NCBI RefSeq assembly: GCF_900104035.1
Contig: NZ_FNIT01000005.1
Span: 186,001 to 250,000, forward strand
Source of the DNA: Aureimonas jatrophae
GTDB lineage: Bacteria; Pseudomonadota; Alphaproteobacteria; Rhizobiales; Rhizobiaceae
Direction of reading: 5' to 3'
DNA length: 64,000 nt
Shown: positions 10,023 to 20,058 of the stretch, one piece after another
Layout of the letters: each line of letters opens with the position of its first letter
Numbering within the stretch: position 1 is the stretch's first letter
Translations under genes and position numbers: made by a program
Notes under the pieces: model-generated
What the model was told of the DNA's origin: nothing
Databases searched by the model: none
Seen by the model: the letters and a program-made list of their open reading frames with translations, nothing else

Positions 10023-10050
10023 AGGGCCCGGCTGCAATCTAGCCGGCCCC
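10023..10050 (-). terminator. Possible weak terminator after the hydrolase
   Basis: In minus-strand RNA GGGGCCGGCT and AGCCGGGCCC, with a short loop, can form a stem with one mismatch followed by TTCG only. It lies downstream of the inserted hydrolase and upstream of rpsO. The poor T-run makes this uncertain. Confidence 0.35.
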
Positions 10051-10107
10051 GCGCCGCCCATATAACGATCTTGCTCGCCGAGCGCCAGCCTCGGGCGCGT
10101 TTTGCCG

Positions 10108-11064
10108 CTAGAGCGAGCGCAGGAACGCGCCGATCCGGTCCATCAGGGCATTCCCGGCGGGTACGCGTCCGTTCATCTGCAGCACGGCATGGATCATGCC
10201 GGGCAGGCGTTCATGCGTGAGCCGCACGCCCGCAGCTTCCAGACGCTCGGCCATCGCCTCGCCCTCGTCGCGCAAGGGGTCGGCCTCGCAGGTTAGGAGA
10301 AAGACCGGCGGCAGCTCGTGAAGGTCCTCGGCGAGCAGCGGCGAGGCGTCCGCCGAGCGACGGTCGGCTTCGTTCGGAATGGCGTTGGAGGCTTCGAACT
10401 CCAGCGAGTCGCGCGTCATGATGCGCCCCTCGTTCTCCTGCAGCGAGGCGTGCGTCTTGTCGGGGCGCATGTCGGTGTTGGGATAAATCGCGAGAACAGC
10501 CGCAAGGCGCACCCGCCCCAGTCGCCGCCCGACATGAAGGGCGTAGAGACCACCGACCGAGTCGCCGCCGATCGCCGGCGTCGCCGGATCGCAGTCCACG
10601 AGATCGGGATGATCGAGAAGGAATCGGGCGGCACGCTCGCATTCGCGATGCTGCGTCGGGAAGGTTGCCTCGGGCGCCAGCCGGTAGCCGATCGAGGCGA
10701 CGAGGCGCCCGGTGCGCCGAGCAAGTTCGCCGAGCACCGGCTCGTGCGTGTCGAGCGAGCCCGCGATCGTGCCCCCGCCGTGGAACCAGACGAGAAGTTG
10801 CGGTCGCTCGCCGTGGATACCCTGCGGCCGGTAGAGACGGACGGGGATGTCGGGTCCATCCGCTTGCGGGACAGCCAACTCGCGCCGAGTGACGCCGTTC
10901 GGAAAGGTCGCAGAGAAGCGTTTCAGCCCCGCCGCGTCGTCGCGCGCCTTCTTGAGCTTTCCCTCGCGCGTCTCGGGCTGAGGCTGGAGACGGCCGCTCG
11001 CCTCGATCTCGTCGAGCACGGCCTGCGCGGCGATGTCGAGGGTCATCTCGTCGGGATGGGGCAT
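10108..11064 (-). CDS. HSL-type alpha/beta-hydrolase (esterase)
   Basis: A 318-residue member of the hormone-sensitive-lipase family of esterases. The family signature HGGG of the oxyanion hole is in VWFHGGGT, the nucleophile in GGDSVGG, and the acid and base in [11 protein letters not shown] and [11 protein letters not shown]. An N-terminal cap region (residues 1-90) precedes the core. The likely reaction is hydrolysis of short acyl esters; the natural substrate is unknown. It starts 80 bases downstream of truB and ends 164 bases before rpsO, on the same strand, in a position where relatives have nothing, so it appears to be an insertion into the translation operon. Codon use looks like the neighbours, so an old acquisition or a rearrangement is more likely than a recent one. 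Confidence 0.88.
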   Translation of the reverse strand: MPHPDEMTLDIAAQAVLDEIEASGRLQPQPETREGKLKKARDDAAGLKRFSATFPNGVTRRELAVPQADGPDIPVRLYRPQGIHGERPQLLVWFHGGGTIAGSLDTHEPVLGELARRTGRLVASIGYRLAPEATFPTQHRECERAARFLLDHPDLVDCDPATPAIGGDSVGGLYALHVGRRLGRVRLAAVLAIYPNTDMRPDKTHASLQENEGRIMTRDSLEFEASNAIPNEADRRSADASPLLAEDLHELPPVFLLTCEADPLRDEGEAMAERLEAAGVRLTHERLPGMIHAVLQMNGRVPAGNALMDRIGAFLRSL

Positions 11065-11144
11065 GGAGTGCGTCTCGCTTTTTCCGGCCGATCCGTGGCC
11101 GGCTTCGCAACGCGCTCGCCCCCCTGCGCGATCCCGTATGCGGC

Positions 11145-12131
11145 TCAGCCCCGGCCGCCGAAGACGCGCTTGGGATGGAACGATCCCTGCTCGATCGAAC
11201 CGATCGCGACGAGCCGGCCGTGGCCGGTGGCATAGGCCTCCTCGCAGAAGGCCGGCGCGTCGCGCCCGCGCAGGAGAACCGGGTTGCCCGAGAGGACGCG
11301 GCCGGCCTGGTCCTCGGACAGCGGCACCTCGTAGAGATCCGACAGGGCCGCCTCGGTGCCGAGCAGCAGACGGTCCAGAGCCTCGAAGCGCACGACGCGG
11401 GCCCGTGCGCCGCTGGCCTGCTGCTCTTCGCTCAGCTCCTCCAGCCCCTCGTCGGCTGCGTCCATCAGCTCGTCCAGCGTGACGAGGTCGTCCTCGGTGA
11501 AGCCGCCCACCTGCACGCGGCGCAGGTCCACGACGTGTCCGAAGCAGCCGAGGTCGCGACCGAGGTCGCGCGCGATCGAGCGGACATAGGTGCCCTTGCC
11601 GCACTCGGCCTCGAAGACGGTCGTCGCCGCATCCGGCTCGGCCACGATATCGAGGCGATGGATCGTGACCGGACGGGCCGCGATCTCGACGGTCTCGCCG
11701 GCCCGCGCGAGATCATAAGCCCGCTCACCCTCGATCTTGATCGCGGAGAACTGCGGCGGCACCTGGCTGATCTCGCCGCGATAGCGCGTCAGAAGCGCCT
11801 CCAGCGCCTCGCGCGTCGGGCGAAGGTCCGAGGCGTTCGTCACCGGGCCTTCCGTGTCGTCGGTCGTCGTTTCGGCGCCCCAGCGAACCGTGAAGCGATA
11901 GGTCTTGGTGCCGTCCATGACGAAGGGCACGGTCTTGGTGGCGTCGCCCAGCGCGATCGGCAGCATTCCGCTCGCCAGCGGGTCGAGCGTCCCAGCATGG
12001 CCCGCCTTCTGGGCGAAGAAGAGCCACTTCATCTTGGCGACCGCGTCGGTGGAGCCCATGCCCACCGGCTTGTCGAGGATCACCCATCCCGAAACGGGGC
12101 GCCCCTTCGGCGTCTTGCCGCGTCGTGCCAT
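11145..12131 (-). CDS. truB: tRNA pseudouridine-55 synthase TruB
   Basis: TruB isomerises U55 to pseudouridine in the T-loop of nearly all tRNAs and also has a tRNA-folding role. The 328-residue protein has the catalytic aspartate Asp50 in [15 protein letters not shown] and the conserved tyrosine motif in [10 protein letters not shown]. The PUA-like C-terminal domain has an inserted acidic stretch ([15 protein letters not shown], around residues 220-235). The ATG overlaps the rbfA stop by one base (TGATG), so translation should be coupled. It belongs to the rimP-nusA-ylxR-infB-rbfA-truB operon. Confidence 0.97.
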   Translation of the reverse strand: MARRGKTPKGRPVSGWVILDKPVGMGSTDAVAKMKWLFFAQKAGHAGTLDPLASGMLPIALGDATKTVPFVMDGTKTYRFTVRWGAETTTDDTEGPVTNASDLRPTREALEALLTRYRGEISQVPPQFSAIKIEGERAYDLARAGETVEIAARPVTIHRLDIVAEPDAATTVFEAECGKGTYVRSIARDLGRDLGCFGHVVDLRRVQVGGFTEDDLVTLDELMDAADEGLEELSEEQQASGARARVVRFEALDRLLLGTEAALSDLYEVPLSEDQAGRVLSGNPVLLRGRDAPAFCEEAYATGHGRLVAIGSIEQGSFHPKRVFGGRG

Positions 12132-12559
12132 CAGTCCTGTCCGTCCTTGTCGTCCTCGGGCGCGTCCACGCCCGTGTCGCGCCGCACCTCGGGCGAGCGC
12201 AGGAGCGCGTCGATGCGCGCGTAGTTGTCGAAGCTGTCGTCCTCGCGGAAGCGCACCTCGGGCATGTACTTCATGCCGCGCAGCGCCGGCGTCAGGCGCC
12301 CGCGCAGGAACTTCGCGTGGTTGTTGAGCGCCTTGATGAAGGGCGCGGTGTCGCTCTGGCCAAGCACGGTCACGTAGGCGGTCGCAAGCTTGAGATCGGG
12401 GCTCATGCGCACCTCGGTCACGGTCACCACCGAGCGCTCCAGAAGCGGGTCGAGGATCTCGCCGCGCCCCAGGACCTGCGTCAGGGCGTGGCGCACGATC
12501 TCGCCCACGGAGAGCTGGCGCTGCGAGGGTCCCTTGGGATTGCCGGAGTGTCGAGCCAT
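12131..12559 (-). CDS. rbfA: Ribosome-binding factor A
   Basis: RbfA is a small KH-fold factor that binds immature 30S subunits and assists 5'-end maturation of 16S rRNA, mainly in the cold. The 142 residues include [33 protein letters not shown] and [17 protein letters not shown], all typical. The C-terminus is an acidic tail ([11 protein letters not shown]), as in many alphaproteobacteria. The stop overlaps the truB start. A 168-base gap with two strong hairpins separates it from infB, so its level may be set by readthrough or processing. Confidence 0.96.
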   Translation of the reverse strand: MARHSGNPKGPSQRQLSVGEIVRHALTQVLGRGEILDPLLERSVVTVTEVRMSPDLKLATAYVTVLGQSDTAPFIKALNNHAKFLRGRLTPALRGMKYMPEVRFREDDSFDNYARIDALLRSPEVRRDTGVDAPEDDKDGQD

Positions 12560-12655
12560 GGTGGCGGGTCCTTGACGATCGCGCGGCCGTTCGGCCGCAT
12601 CGGGTCAATGCGAAAGGCAGGCCGGCGTTTCCGCCAGCCGCCCTCGAAAAAGGGC

Positions 12656-12679
12656 GAGCCCGGCGTCGCCGCCGGGCTC
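12656..12679 (-). terminator. Hairpin with T-run between infB and rbfA
   Basis: GAGCCCGGCG, loop TCGC, CGCCGGGCTC is a perfect 10-bp stem. In minus-strand RNA it is followed by GCCCTTTTTC, so it resembles a rho-independent terminator or attenuator inside the operon. Confidence 0.6.
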
Positions 12680-12697
12680 GGTCGATCAGGAAAGGAA

Positions 12698-12718
12698 GCG
12701 TCCGGCCGCGCCGGACGC
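12698..12718 (-). terminator. Hairpin just after infB
   Basis: GCGTCCGGC, loop CGC, GCCGGACGC is a perfect 9-bp stem 9 bases after the infB stop; in minus-strand RNA it is followed by TTCCTTTCC. It is likely a partial terminator or a 3'-end stabilising structure for infB mRNA. Confidence 0.55.
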
Positions 12719-12727
12719 CGATGCTCG

Positions 12728-15700
12728 TTAGAGCGAGCGCGCCACGTGCTCCACGCGGAAGCACTCGATGACGTCGCCCTGGCGGATGTCCTCGTAGTTC
12801 TGGAAGGCCATGCCGCACTCCTGGCCGCCCGGAACCTCGGCGACTTCGTCCTTGAAGCGCTTGAGGGTCTTGAGCGTCCCCTCGTGGATGACGACGCCCT
12901 CGCGGATGAGGCGCACGCCCGCACCGCGCTCGACCTTGCCCTCCGTGACGCGGCAACCCGCGACCTTGCCGGTCTTGGTGATGTGGAAGACCTCGAGGAT
13001 CTCCGCATTGCCGAGGAAGGTCTCGCGACGCTCCGGCGACAAGAGGCCCGACATCGCCTGCTTCACGTCATCCACGAGGTCGTAGATGATGTTGTAGTAG
13101 CGGATTTCGATGCCCTCGCGCTCCGCCAGCTGGCGGGCCTGAGCGTTGGCGCGCACGTTGAAGCCGATGATCGCGGCGGTGGACGTCGCAGCGAGTTGCA
13201 CGTCCGACTCGGTGATCGCGCCGGCGCCCGAATGGACGATCCGCGCCTGGACCTCGTCGGTGCCGAGCTTCTCCAGCGCGGTTCCGATCGCCTCGACCGA
13301 ACCCTGCACGTCGCCCTTGATGACGAGCGGGAAGGTCTTGAGACCGCTCGACTGAAGCTGGCTCATCATCTGCTCGAGCGAGCCGCGCTGGCCGGCGGAC
13401 TTGGCCACCGCCTTCTCGCGGGCAAGCCGCTGGCGGTACTCGGCGATCTCGCGCGCCTGCGCCTCGTCCTTCACCACCGCGAAGCGGTCGCCCGCTCCCG
13501 GCGTGCCCTGCATGCCGAGGATCTCGACGGGCGTCGACGGCCCGGCAGTCTTGAGCTGCTTGCCCTTGTCGTCGATCAGCGCGCGCACGCGGCCCCACTG
13601 GTCGCCGGCGACGACGATGTCGCCGGTCTTCAGCGTACCCGCCTGGACCAGCGCGGTCGCGACCGCGCCGCGGCCCCGGTCGAGCTGGGCCTCGATGACG
13701 ACGCCCTCGGCGGTGCGGTCGGGATCGGCCTTCAGATCGAGGATTTCGGCCTGGAGGATGATCGCCTCGAGCAGCTTGTCGAGGTTGGTGCCGTTCTTGG
13801 CCGAGACCTCGACGTCGAGCACCTCACCGCCCATCGATTCCACGAACACCTCGTGCTGGAGGAGGTTCGTGCGGACCTTGTTGGGGTCGGCACCAGGCTT
13901 GTCGATCTTGTTGATCGCCACGATGATCGGAACGCCCGCCGCCTTGGCATGGCTGATCGACTCGATCGTCTGCGGCATCACCGAGTCGTCGGCCGCCACC
14001 ACCAGGATCGCGATGTCGGTCGCCTGCGCGCCGCGGGCACGCATCGCCGTGAAGGCCGCGTGGCCCGGCGTGTCGATGAACGAGATCTTATGACCGTCCT
14101 GTTCGACCTGATACGCGCCGATGTGCTGCGTGATGCCGCCCGCCTCGCCCGACACGACGTTGGTCTTGCGGATGGCGTCGAGAAGCGAGGTCTTGCCGTG
14201 GTCGACGTGGCCCATGATGGTCACGACCGGAGGACGCGACACCATCTTCTCGGGGTTGCTGGCGATGTCGAAGATGCCGGTCTCGACGTCCGACTCCGCG
14301 ACGCGGCGGACCGTGTGACCGAACTCCGAGGCGATCAGCTCCGCGAGGTCCGCGTCGATCACGTCGCCGGGCTTCATCATCTGACCCTGCGCCATCAGGT
14401 ACTTGATGACGTCGACGGCCCGCTCCGACATGCGGTTGGCGAGTTCCTGGATCGTGATGGTCTCGGGGATGATCACTTCGCGGGCAATCTTTTCGCGCTG
14501 CTGGTTCTGCTGGGAACGCTTGAACTTCTCCTGACGCCGACGCATCGACGACAGAGAGCGGCCGCGCGCATCCTCGTCCGACAGGGCGCGTCCGACATCG
14601 ACGCGACCGCCGGCACCGCGACGGTCGTCACCGGTGCGGGCCCGAGTCGGCTTGGCGGCGTCGGCCGCCGGGCCGCGAGCGGGGCCACGACCGGGACCGG
14701 CGCGACGCCGATCGTCGTCGTCGTCGGCCCGCGTCTTCTTGGTGAGGTCGGTGCGGCCGGCCGGACGCAGGCCCAGGCCGTCGTCCACCGGCGGCGGGCC
14801 CGGGATGACGTTGGCGCCGGCTCCGGCACCCGAGCGGGCGACCGGCTTGTTGGCGGCGCGGCGGGCGGCATCCTCCTCGGCCTTGCGGCGGGCGGCGGCC
14901 TCGAGTTCGAGACGCGCGGCCTCCTCGGCCTGACGACGCTCGCTCTCCTCGCGCTCGGCGCGGCGACGCTCGTCCTCGGCGACGCGGCGCGCCTCCTCGA
15001 TCTGGAACAGGCGACGGTCCTCGGCCTCGCGCTGCTGCGCGAGAATCAGGGCGCGGCGACGCGCGTCCATCTCCTTCGAGGACAGATCCGACAGAACCGC
15101 ACCGCGCGGCTGACGAGCGCCCGGCGCACCACTCTGGGGCGCACCGGGGCGACCGGCACCAGCGGGCGGCTGGCTGGGACGGCCGGGTTGACCGGGACGA
15201 GCCTGCTGACCTGCAGGAGCGCCGGGACGCTGGTTGTAGCCGCCCTGTGACGAACCGGGGCGGCCGCCCGCCTGGCCGGGACGGTTGCCGTAACCGGACG
15301 GACCGGTTGCGGGACGCGTGGGCGCAGCGCCGGGACGAGCGGCGGCAGGCGCCGCCGGACGGGCCGGTGGCGTCGTCGGCGTCGCGGTCGCGGCAGGGGT
15401 CGCGGCGGCGACCGGCGGCTTGGGGGTGGCTTCGCTCAAGGGCGGCTTTGAACTCTCGGTTACGGAAGGGGTCGCGTCGGCGGTCACCGCCGGTGCGGGC
15501 GTCGCGGCGACGGGAGCGGTCGCCTCCGGAGCCGCCGGAGCCTTAGCCTCGACGGGTGCCGGTGCCACAGGCTCGGGCGCGGCGGCCACGGGCTCGGCGA
15601 CGGCCGGCGCCTCCGCAGCCGGTGCCGGTGTCGGTGCCGCCTCAACCGGCGCCTTGGCCTCGGGTGCGGGCGCTGGGGCGGCAGGCGTCGCCTCGGCCCG

Positions 15701-16027
15701 GGCCGGAATGCGATCGGCCGGAGGCGGGGCCTGCGGGTTCTCGGCGGCGCGCTGGAGAGCAGCCTGCTGGGCGGGCGTCAAAGCGGGTCGAGGTGCGGCG
15801 GCGGCAGCGACGGGCGCGGCGGCCGGGGTCGGCGCAGGCTCCTTCGCGCCCTCGCCGGGCATCGAGAACTTGCGCTTCTTGGTCTCGACGACGACGTTCT
15901 TCGTGCGTCCGTGCGAGAAGTTCTGGCGAACCGTGGACTGCGTCTGCGCACCGCCGGGCTTGAGACTCAAGGTCTTCTTCGGGGTCACGCTCAGCGTCTT
16001 GTCGTCGCCGGATTTCGTATCGCTCAT
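12728..16027 (-). CDS. infB: Translation initiation factor IF-2
   Basis: IF-2 is the GTPase that places fMet-tRNA on the 30S subunit and promotes subunit joining. At 1099 residues it is far longer than the 890 of E. coli. The first half is a low-complexity, Ala/Pro/Gly-rich and then highly charged region (alternating Arg/Glu helices around 370-480). The conserved half holds IF2_N repeats, the G1 motif GHVDHGKT near residue 605, DTPGHAAF (G3), NKID (G4) and the C-terminal fMet-tRNA domains ending in [12 protein letters not shown]. The ATG at 16027 begins [20 protein letters not shown], the usual alphaproteobacterial start. It lies 100 bases after the YlxR-L7Ae gene and before rbfA. Confidence 0.97.
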   Translation of the reverse strand: MSDTKSGDDKTLSVTPKKTLSLKPGGAQTQSTVRQNFSHGRTKNVVVETKKRKFSMPGEGAKEPAPTPAAAPVAAAAAPRPALTPAQQAALQRAAENPQAPPPADRIPARAEATPAAPAPAPEAKAPVEAAPTPAPAAEAPAVAEPVAAAPEPVAPAPVEAKAPAAPEATAPVAATPAPAVTADATPSVTESSKPPLSEATPKPPVAAATPAATATPTTPPARPAAPAAARPGAAPTRPATGPSGYGNRPGQAGGRPGSSQGGYNQRPGAPAGQQARPGQPGRPSQPPAGAGRPGAPQSGAPGARQPRGAVLSDLSSKEMDARRRALILAQQREAEDRRLFQIEEARRVAEDERRRAEREESERRQAEEAARLELEAAARRKAEEDAARRAANKPVARSGAGAGANVIPGPPPVDDGLGLRPAGRTDLTKKTRADDDDDRRRAGPGRGPARGPAADAAKPTRARTGDDRRGAGGRVDVGRALSDEDARGRSLSSMRRRQEKFKRSQQNQQREKIAREVIIPETITIQELANRMSERAVDVIKYLMAQGQMMKPGDVIDADLAELIASEFGHTVRRVAESDVETGIFDIASNPEKMVSRPPVVTIMGHVDHGKTSLLDAIRKTNVVSGEAGGITQHIGAYQVEQDGHKISFIDTPGHAAFTAMRARGAQATDIAILVVAADDSVMPQTIESISHAKAAGVPIIVAINKIDKPGADPNKVRTNLLQHEVFVESMGGEVLDVEVSAKNGTNLDKLLEAIILQAEILDLKADPDRTAEGVVIEAQLDRGRGAVATALVQAGTLKTGDIVVAGDQWGRVRALIDDKGKQLKTAGPSTPVEILGMQGTPGAGDRFAVVKDEAQAREIAEYRQRLAREKAVAKSAGQRGSLEQMMSQLQSSGLKTFPLVIKGDVQGSVEAIGTALEKLGTDEVQARIVHSGAGAITESDVQLAATSTAAIIGFNVRANAQARQLAEREGIEIRYYNIIYDLVDDVKQAMSGLLSPERRETFLGNAEILEVFHITKTGKVAGCRVTEGKVERGAGVRLIREGVVIHEGTLKTLKRFKDEVAEVPGGQECGMAFQNYEDIRQGDVIECFRVEHVARSL

Positions 16028-16127
16028 TACCGCTTCCGCTTCGCTCGCGCGAGGGAACTGCTGTCCCTGTTTCGCGCCACTATCTGTGTCTAGAGCATTT
16101 CGCAACGCTCTCGTTTCAACCGCAGTC

Positions 16128-16769
16128 TCATGGGGCCGCCTCGTGAAGGTCCCGTTGGTCATTCGCGTCGTTCGAGCCGTGGCTTTCGCCCCGGTAGGTC
16201 TGCAGCGCCTCAAGGCGCTTGAGCAGGGCCGAACCCGCGCTTCCGGTCAGGATGGCCGCGTGTACCACATTCCCGTCGCCCATGGCCAAGCCCAATTCGT
16301 TCGTCCCCAGAAGGCGATAGGTCGGAACCACGCCGCCCTGCCCTGTTACCGTCGCGGCATGCCGGGCCTGACCCAGCTTTCGGATCCCGTCCTCGGCCGC
16401 CTCGCGTGCATGCACGAGGCCGATCGCCCCGCCGGCCCGCAGCGCGGCCTCGACCTTGGCCGAGCCCGTCACCACCTGCCCCGCCTTTCGCGCCATGGCG
16501 AGCGCACCGACCGCCGAGCGCACCAGGAGAGCGTCCAACTCGTCGGCCAGACGCTCCGTTCCCGACAGATCGGAGCGAAGCGCACGCTGCAGGAGCCGGC
16601 GGCGCACCGCCTCCTCCACGACGCTGCGCCGCCCCTCGATGTGGGCGCCCCGTCCGGGAAGCTTGCGCTTCAGGTCGGGTACGGCCTGCCGCTCGGGGCC
16701 CAGCACGAAGCGTATCAATGCCTCGGGCTCCATCGAATGCCGCGACACGATGCACATGCGACCGTTCAC
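16128..16769 (-). CDS. ylxR: YlxR (DUF448) and L7Ae-like fusion, RNA-binding protein
   Basis: A two-domain RNA-binding protein of about 213 residues. The N-terminal YlxR domain has the family pattern RMCIVSR...ALIRFVLGP...[16 protein letters not shown]. The C-terminal part (from [22 protein letters not shown]) is an L7Ae/L30e-type domain with [13 protein letters not shown]. This fusion between nusA and infB is usual in alphaproteobacteria. The start is uncertain: the GTG at 16769 has GAGG at proper spacing and lies 38 bases after the nusA stop; the ATG at 16757 is also possible. YlxR proteins have been linked to nucleoid or RNase P regulation in other bacteria; the role here is not known. Confidence 0.9.
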   Translation of the reverse strand: MNGRMCIVSRHSMEPEALIRFVLGPERQAVPDLKRKLPGRGAHIEGRRSVVEEAVRRRLLQRALRSDLSGTERLADELDALLVRSAVGALAMARKAGQVVTGSAKVEAALRAGGAIGLVHAREAAEDGIRKLGQARHAATVTGQGGVVPTYRLLGTNELGLAMGDGNVVHAAILTGSAGSALLKRLEALQTYRGESHGSNDANDQRDLHEAAP

Positions 16770-16807
16770 CGCCGCCTCATCGAGTCCGTCGTCGTCCGGT
16801 GCCGCGC

Positions 16808-18406
16808 TCAGGCTGCGGCCTCGCCGTCGTCCGCGGCATCCTCGTCGCCGGCGACCGCATCCGGCTCGACCCAACCGGCCGCAACGCGCGCCTGCATGAT
16901 CATCGCCTCGGCGTCCTGCCGGCTGACCTCGAAGGTCGACAAGGCGCCCGGGAAGCGCTTGGTCTCGCCGTCCTTGCGCTCGGTCCAGCCCACCAGATCG
17001 TCGGCCGCGCAGCCCGCGAAGTCCTCGACGGTCTTGATGCCGTCCTCGCCGAGCGCGACCAGCATGGGCGTCGTGAGGCCCTCGATCGTGCGCAGTTCGT
17101 CCGCGACGCCGAGCTCGCGACGCTTGTCGTCGAACTCCTTCTCGCGCCGGTCGAGATACTCGCGAGCCCGGTTCTGGATCTCGCCCGCCGTGTCCTCGTC
17201 GAAGCCCTCAATCGCGGCGACGTCGGAGGCCTCGACATAGGCGACCTCCTCGACGCTGGCGAAACCTTCGGAGGCCAGGAGCTGGCCGACCATCTCGTCG
17301 ACGTTGAGCGCGTTCATGAACAGCTCGGAGCGCTCGTTGAACTCCTTCTGGCGGCGCTGCGACTCCTCCTCCTCGGTGAGGATGTCGATGTCCCAGCCCG
17401 TCAGCTGCGAGGCGAGGCGCACGTTCTGGCCGCGCCGACCGATCGCAAGGGATAGCTGGTCATCCGGCACCACGACTTCAATGCGCTCGGCATCCTCGTC
17501 GAGCACGACCTTGGCGACCTCCGCCGGCTGCAGCGCGTTCACGAGGAAGGATGCGGCATCGGGCGACCAGGGAATGATGTCGATCTTCTCGCCCTGAAGC
17601 TCGCCGACCACCGCCTGCACGCGCGAGCCGCGCATGCCGACGCAGGCGCCGACCGGATCCACCGACGAGTCGCGGCTGACCACCGCGATCTTGGCGCGCG
17701 AACCCGGATCGCGGGCGACCGCCTTGATCTCGATGATGCCGTCGTAGATTTCCGGCACCTCCATGGTGAAGAGCTTCGCCATGAACTGGGGATGGGTGCG
17801 CGACAGGAAGATCTGGGGCCCGCGCTGCTCGCGGCGCACGTCGTAGACGAAGGCGCGCACGCGGTCGCCGTAGCGGAACAGCTCGCGCGGGATCTGCTCG
17901 TCGCGACGGATGATGCCCTCGCCCTTGCCGAGATCCACGATCACGTTGCCGTACTCGACGCGCTTCACCGTGCCGTTGACGATCTCGTTCACCCGGCCGA
18001 TGAACTCCTCGTACTGCTTGTCGCGCTCGGCCTCGCGCACCTTCTGGACGATGACCTGCTTGGCCGACTGCGCGGCGATGCGGCCGAACTCCATGGGCGG
18101 GAGCTGCTCGGCGATGAAGTCGCCCGGCTCGGCATCGGGGTTCTTGTCGCGCGCCAGCTCGAGGTAGATCTGCGTGTTGGGATCCTCGACGTCCTCCACG
18201 ACCTCGAGAAGGCGCTGCAGGCGCATCTCGCCGGTCTTCTGGTTGATGTCGACGCGGATGTTGGTTTCCTGGCCGTAGCGCGAGCGCGCCGCCTTCTGGA
18301 TGGCGTCGGCCATCGCCTCGATCACGATCTCGCGGTCGATCGACTTCTCGCGCGCCACCGCATCCGCGATCTGCAGAAGCTCCAGCCGGTTCGCACTGAC
18401 TGCCAT
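16808..18406 (-). CDS. nusA: Transcription termination/antitermination factor NusA
   Basis: NusA binds RNA polymerase and nascent RNA and modulates pausing, termination and rRNA antitermination. The 532 residues show the N-terminal RNAP-binding domain (1-130), an S1 domain ([18 protein letters not shown]), two KH domains ([18 protein letters not shown] and [18 protein letters not shown]), and C-terminal acidic-repeat domains (from about 360) ending in a very acidic tail. The ATG at 18406 begins [21 protein letters not shown]. rimP is 107 bases upstream with a hairpin in the gap. Confidence 0.98.
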   Translation of the reverse strand: MAVSANRLELLQIADAVAREKSIDREIVIEAMADAIQKAARSRYGQETNIRVDINQKTGEMRLQRLLEVVEDVEDPNTQIYLELARDKNPDAEPGDFIAEQLPPMEFGRIAAQSAKQVIVQKVREAERDKQYEEFIGRVNEIVNGTVKRVEYGNVIVDLGKGEGIIRRDEQIPRELFRYGDRVRAFVYDVRREQRGPQIFLSRTHPQFMAKLFTMEVPEIYDGIIEIKAVARDPGSRAKIAVVSRDSSVDPVGACVGMRGSRVQAVVGELQGEKIDIIPWSPDAASFLVNALQPAEVAKVVLDEDAERIEVVVPDDQLSLAIGRRGQNVRLASQLTGWDIDILTEEEESQRRQKEFNERSELFMNALNVDEMVGQLLASEGFASVEEVAYVEASDVAAIEGFDEDTAGEIQNRAREYLDRREKEFDDKRRELGVADELRTIEGLTTPMLVALGEDGIKTVEDFAGCAADDLVGWTERKDGETKRFPGALSTFEVSRQDAEAMIMQARVAAGWVEPDAVAGDEDAADDGEAAA

Positions 18407-18484
18407 GGGTTCGGTCTCCTCGCCGCCGCCGGCTGCGCCGGTCGGCTCGTTCAGATGGGTGCGCCCCAGGGGCCGCGTCGGTAG

Positions 18485-18506
18485 GGGCGGACCAGGCGGT
18501 CCGCCC
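18485..18506 (-). other. Hairpin between rimP and nusA
   Basis: GGGCGGACC, loop AGGC, GGTCCGCCC is a perfect 9-bp stem 7 bases after the rimP stop, without a T-run. It may be a processing or stability element separating rimP and nusA expression. Confidence 0.5.
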
Positions 18507-18513
18507 AGTTCGC

Positions 18514-19149
18514 TCAGTGCGACGCGTCGGCGTCCTCGCCCGCATCGTCCTCGACCACCTGGCCGCGTGCGCGGCGCGCCAGCTTGTCGGCCTTCAGAGA
18601 TGCCTGGATCAGCTCGTCGGTCAGGATCAGCCGCGCCTCGGCGACGGCGTCGAGCGGGATCTCGGCCACGGCCTCCTCGTCGCCTGCAACGCCGTCGCGC
18701 GCCAAATGAATCGTATCGCCCTCGACCGCGGTGACACGGCCACGGAAGCGCTTGCGACCCGACAGGAGCCGGTTGGTCTCCAGTTTCAGGAGGTGGCCGG
18801 CCCAGCTCTGGAAGTCGCCGCGCCGCACGAGCGGGCGGTCGATGCCGGGTGACGATATCTCGAGGTGGTAGGCGCGATCCATCGGATCGTCGACGTCCAG
18901 CACCGGCGACAGCCCGCGCGAGATGGTCTCGCAATCCTCGACGGTCATCGTACCGTCGGGCCGTTCCGCCATGATCTGCAACGTGGTGCCGTTCATCGCC
19001 GAAACACGCACCCGCACGAGCCGGTAGCCGAGTTGCTCGATCACCGGTTCGACGACGGCGGCAACGCGGGCCTCGAGCCCCTGCTCGACGATCAGACGCT
19101 TTTCGGGCTCGGTCTGGGCTTGAACGGCTACGGCGGCGGTTTCGGTCAC
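18514..19149 (-). CDS. rimP: Ribosome maturation factor RimP
   Basis: RimP binds 30S precursors and assists assembly of the pseudoknot and S12/S5 region. The 211-residue protein has the N-terminal alpha/beta domain with [22 protein letters not shown] and a C-terminal SH3-like domain with [17 protein letters not shown]. The long C-terminal tail is charged and partly acidic. It starts with GTG at 19149. It is the first gene of the operon to infB; a terminator after trmB lies just upstream, so the operon promoter should be in about 19150-19232. Confidence 0.95.
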   Translation of the reverse strand: MTETAAVAVQAQTEPEKRLIVEQGLEARVAAVVEPVIEQLGYRLVRVRVSAMNGTTLQIMAERPDGTMTVEDCETISRGLSPVLDVDDPMDRAYHLEISSPGIDRPLVRRGDFQSWAGHLLKLETNRLLSGRKRFRGRVTAVEGDTIHLARDGVAGDEEAVAEIPLDAVAEARLILTDELIQASLKADKLARRARGQVVEDDAGEDADASH

Positions 19150-19232
19150 GGCGTCTCCCGGCAGGATGGGAACCCGGCACTTGGCGGCGCGGGCTCGGGC
19201 CGATGCGACCGCGGGGCTCGAAACGGAAGGCC

Positions 19233-19271
19233 CCTTAAAGAAAAAGAGCGGGACCGGCAGGACCCACTCTC
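19233..19271 (-). terminator. Terminator after trmB
   Basis: In minus-strand RNA GAGTGGGTCC, loop TGCC, GGTCCCGCTC forms a stem of about 9 pairs (one U-G, one mismatch) followed by TTTTTCTTT. It separates trmB from the rimP operon. Confidence 0.75.
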
Positions 19272-19344
19272 ACGATCACATCGCAAAGAAGTTGTGCGGG
19301 ATATACGCCCGCACGGCCCGCTTGGCAAGGCGGGCCGCCGTTCG

Positions 19345-20058
19345 TCAAAGGCGGCGAAAGGTGAGGTAGGCGCCCTTGCGACCTTCGCGGTGCGCCTTCT
19401 GCTCGTAGCGCGTCCCCGGCCAACCGTCGTAGGGCGTCAACCAGTCGGCCTTGCCGGTCGCCTCCCAGCGAAAGTCCGGGTGGTCGCGCAGGTGAATCAG
19501 CGTCCAGTCGACATAGGTCTCGATGTCGGAGGCGAAGCGGAACGCTGCGCCCGGCTTCATGACGCGCGCAAGCCGCGCCAGCGTCCGGCCGTTCACGAAG
19601 CGCCGCTTCCAGTGCTTCCGCTTCGGCCAGGGGTCGGGATAGAAGAGATCCACCCCATCCAGGCAGGCTTCGGGCAACCAGTCGAGAAGAAGCGTCGCAT
19701 CGTCGTCGAAGAGGCGGAGGTTCTTGCGAGGCTCCCCTTCCAGGGCGACCAGCATCTTGGCCATCGAGTTGCGGAACGGCTCGACGCCGATGAACCCGGT
19801 GTCCGGATGTCGGCCCGCCTCGAGATGCAGATGCTCGCCGCCGCCAAATCCGATCTCAAGGCGCACCCGCTCGACCGGCGCCGCAAACAGCGAGCGCAGG
19901 TCGGCGGGCGGCGGTGCGGCGAGGTCGAGTCCCAACGCAGGCATGCGCTCCAGCAGGAGATCCGCCTGGAGCGGGCGCAGCGTCTTGCCGCGCGAGCGAC
20001 CGAAGAAATTCTCGCGGGTCCGCTTGCGCTCGGGATGCTGCGTGCGTTCAGGCGCCAA
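19345..20058 (-). CDS. trmB: tRNA (guanine-N7-)-methyltransferase TrmB
   Basis: TrmB methylates G46 in the variable loop of tRNAs using SAM. The 237-residue protein has the SAM-binding motif [15 protein letters not shown], the conserved [20 protein letters not shown] segment for tRNA binding and catalysis, and an end motif [18 protein letters not shown]. The start is TTG at 20058, which overlaps the end of metK by 11 bases; no suitable ATG lies near. It is therefore translated together with metK, whose product makes its methyl donor. Confidence 0.95.
   Translation of the reverse strand: MAPERTQHPERKRTRENFFGRSRGKTLRPLQADLLLERMPALGLDLAAPPPADLRSLFAAPVERVRLEIGFGGGEHLHLEAGRHPDTGFIGVEPFRNSMAKMLVALEGEPRKNLRLFDDDATLLLDWLPEACLDGVDLFYPDPWPKRKHWKRRFVNGRTLARLARVMKPGAAFRFASDIETYVDWTLIHLRDHPDFRWEATGKADWLTPYDGWPGTRYEQKAHREGRKGAYLTFRRL

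Noticed and set aside
12125-15250. A very long open frame on the plus strand opposite infB, and similar ones opposite glnD and mutS
   Set aside because: They are antisense shadows caused by high GC and codon bias; their translations are arginine-, alanine- or leucine-rich without any recognisable domain, while the minus-strand genes are clear.
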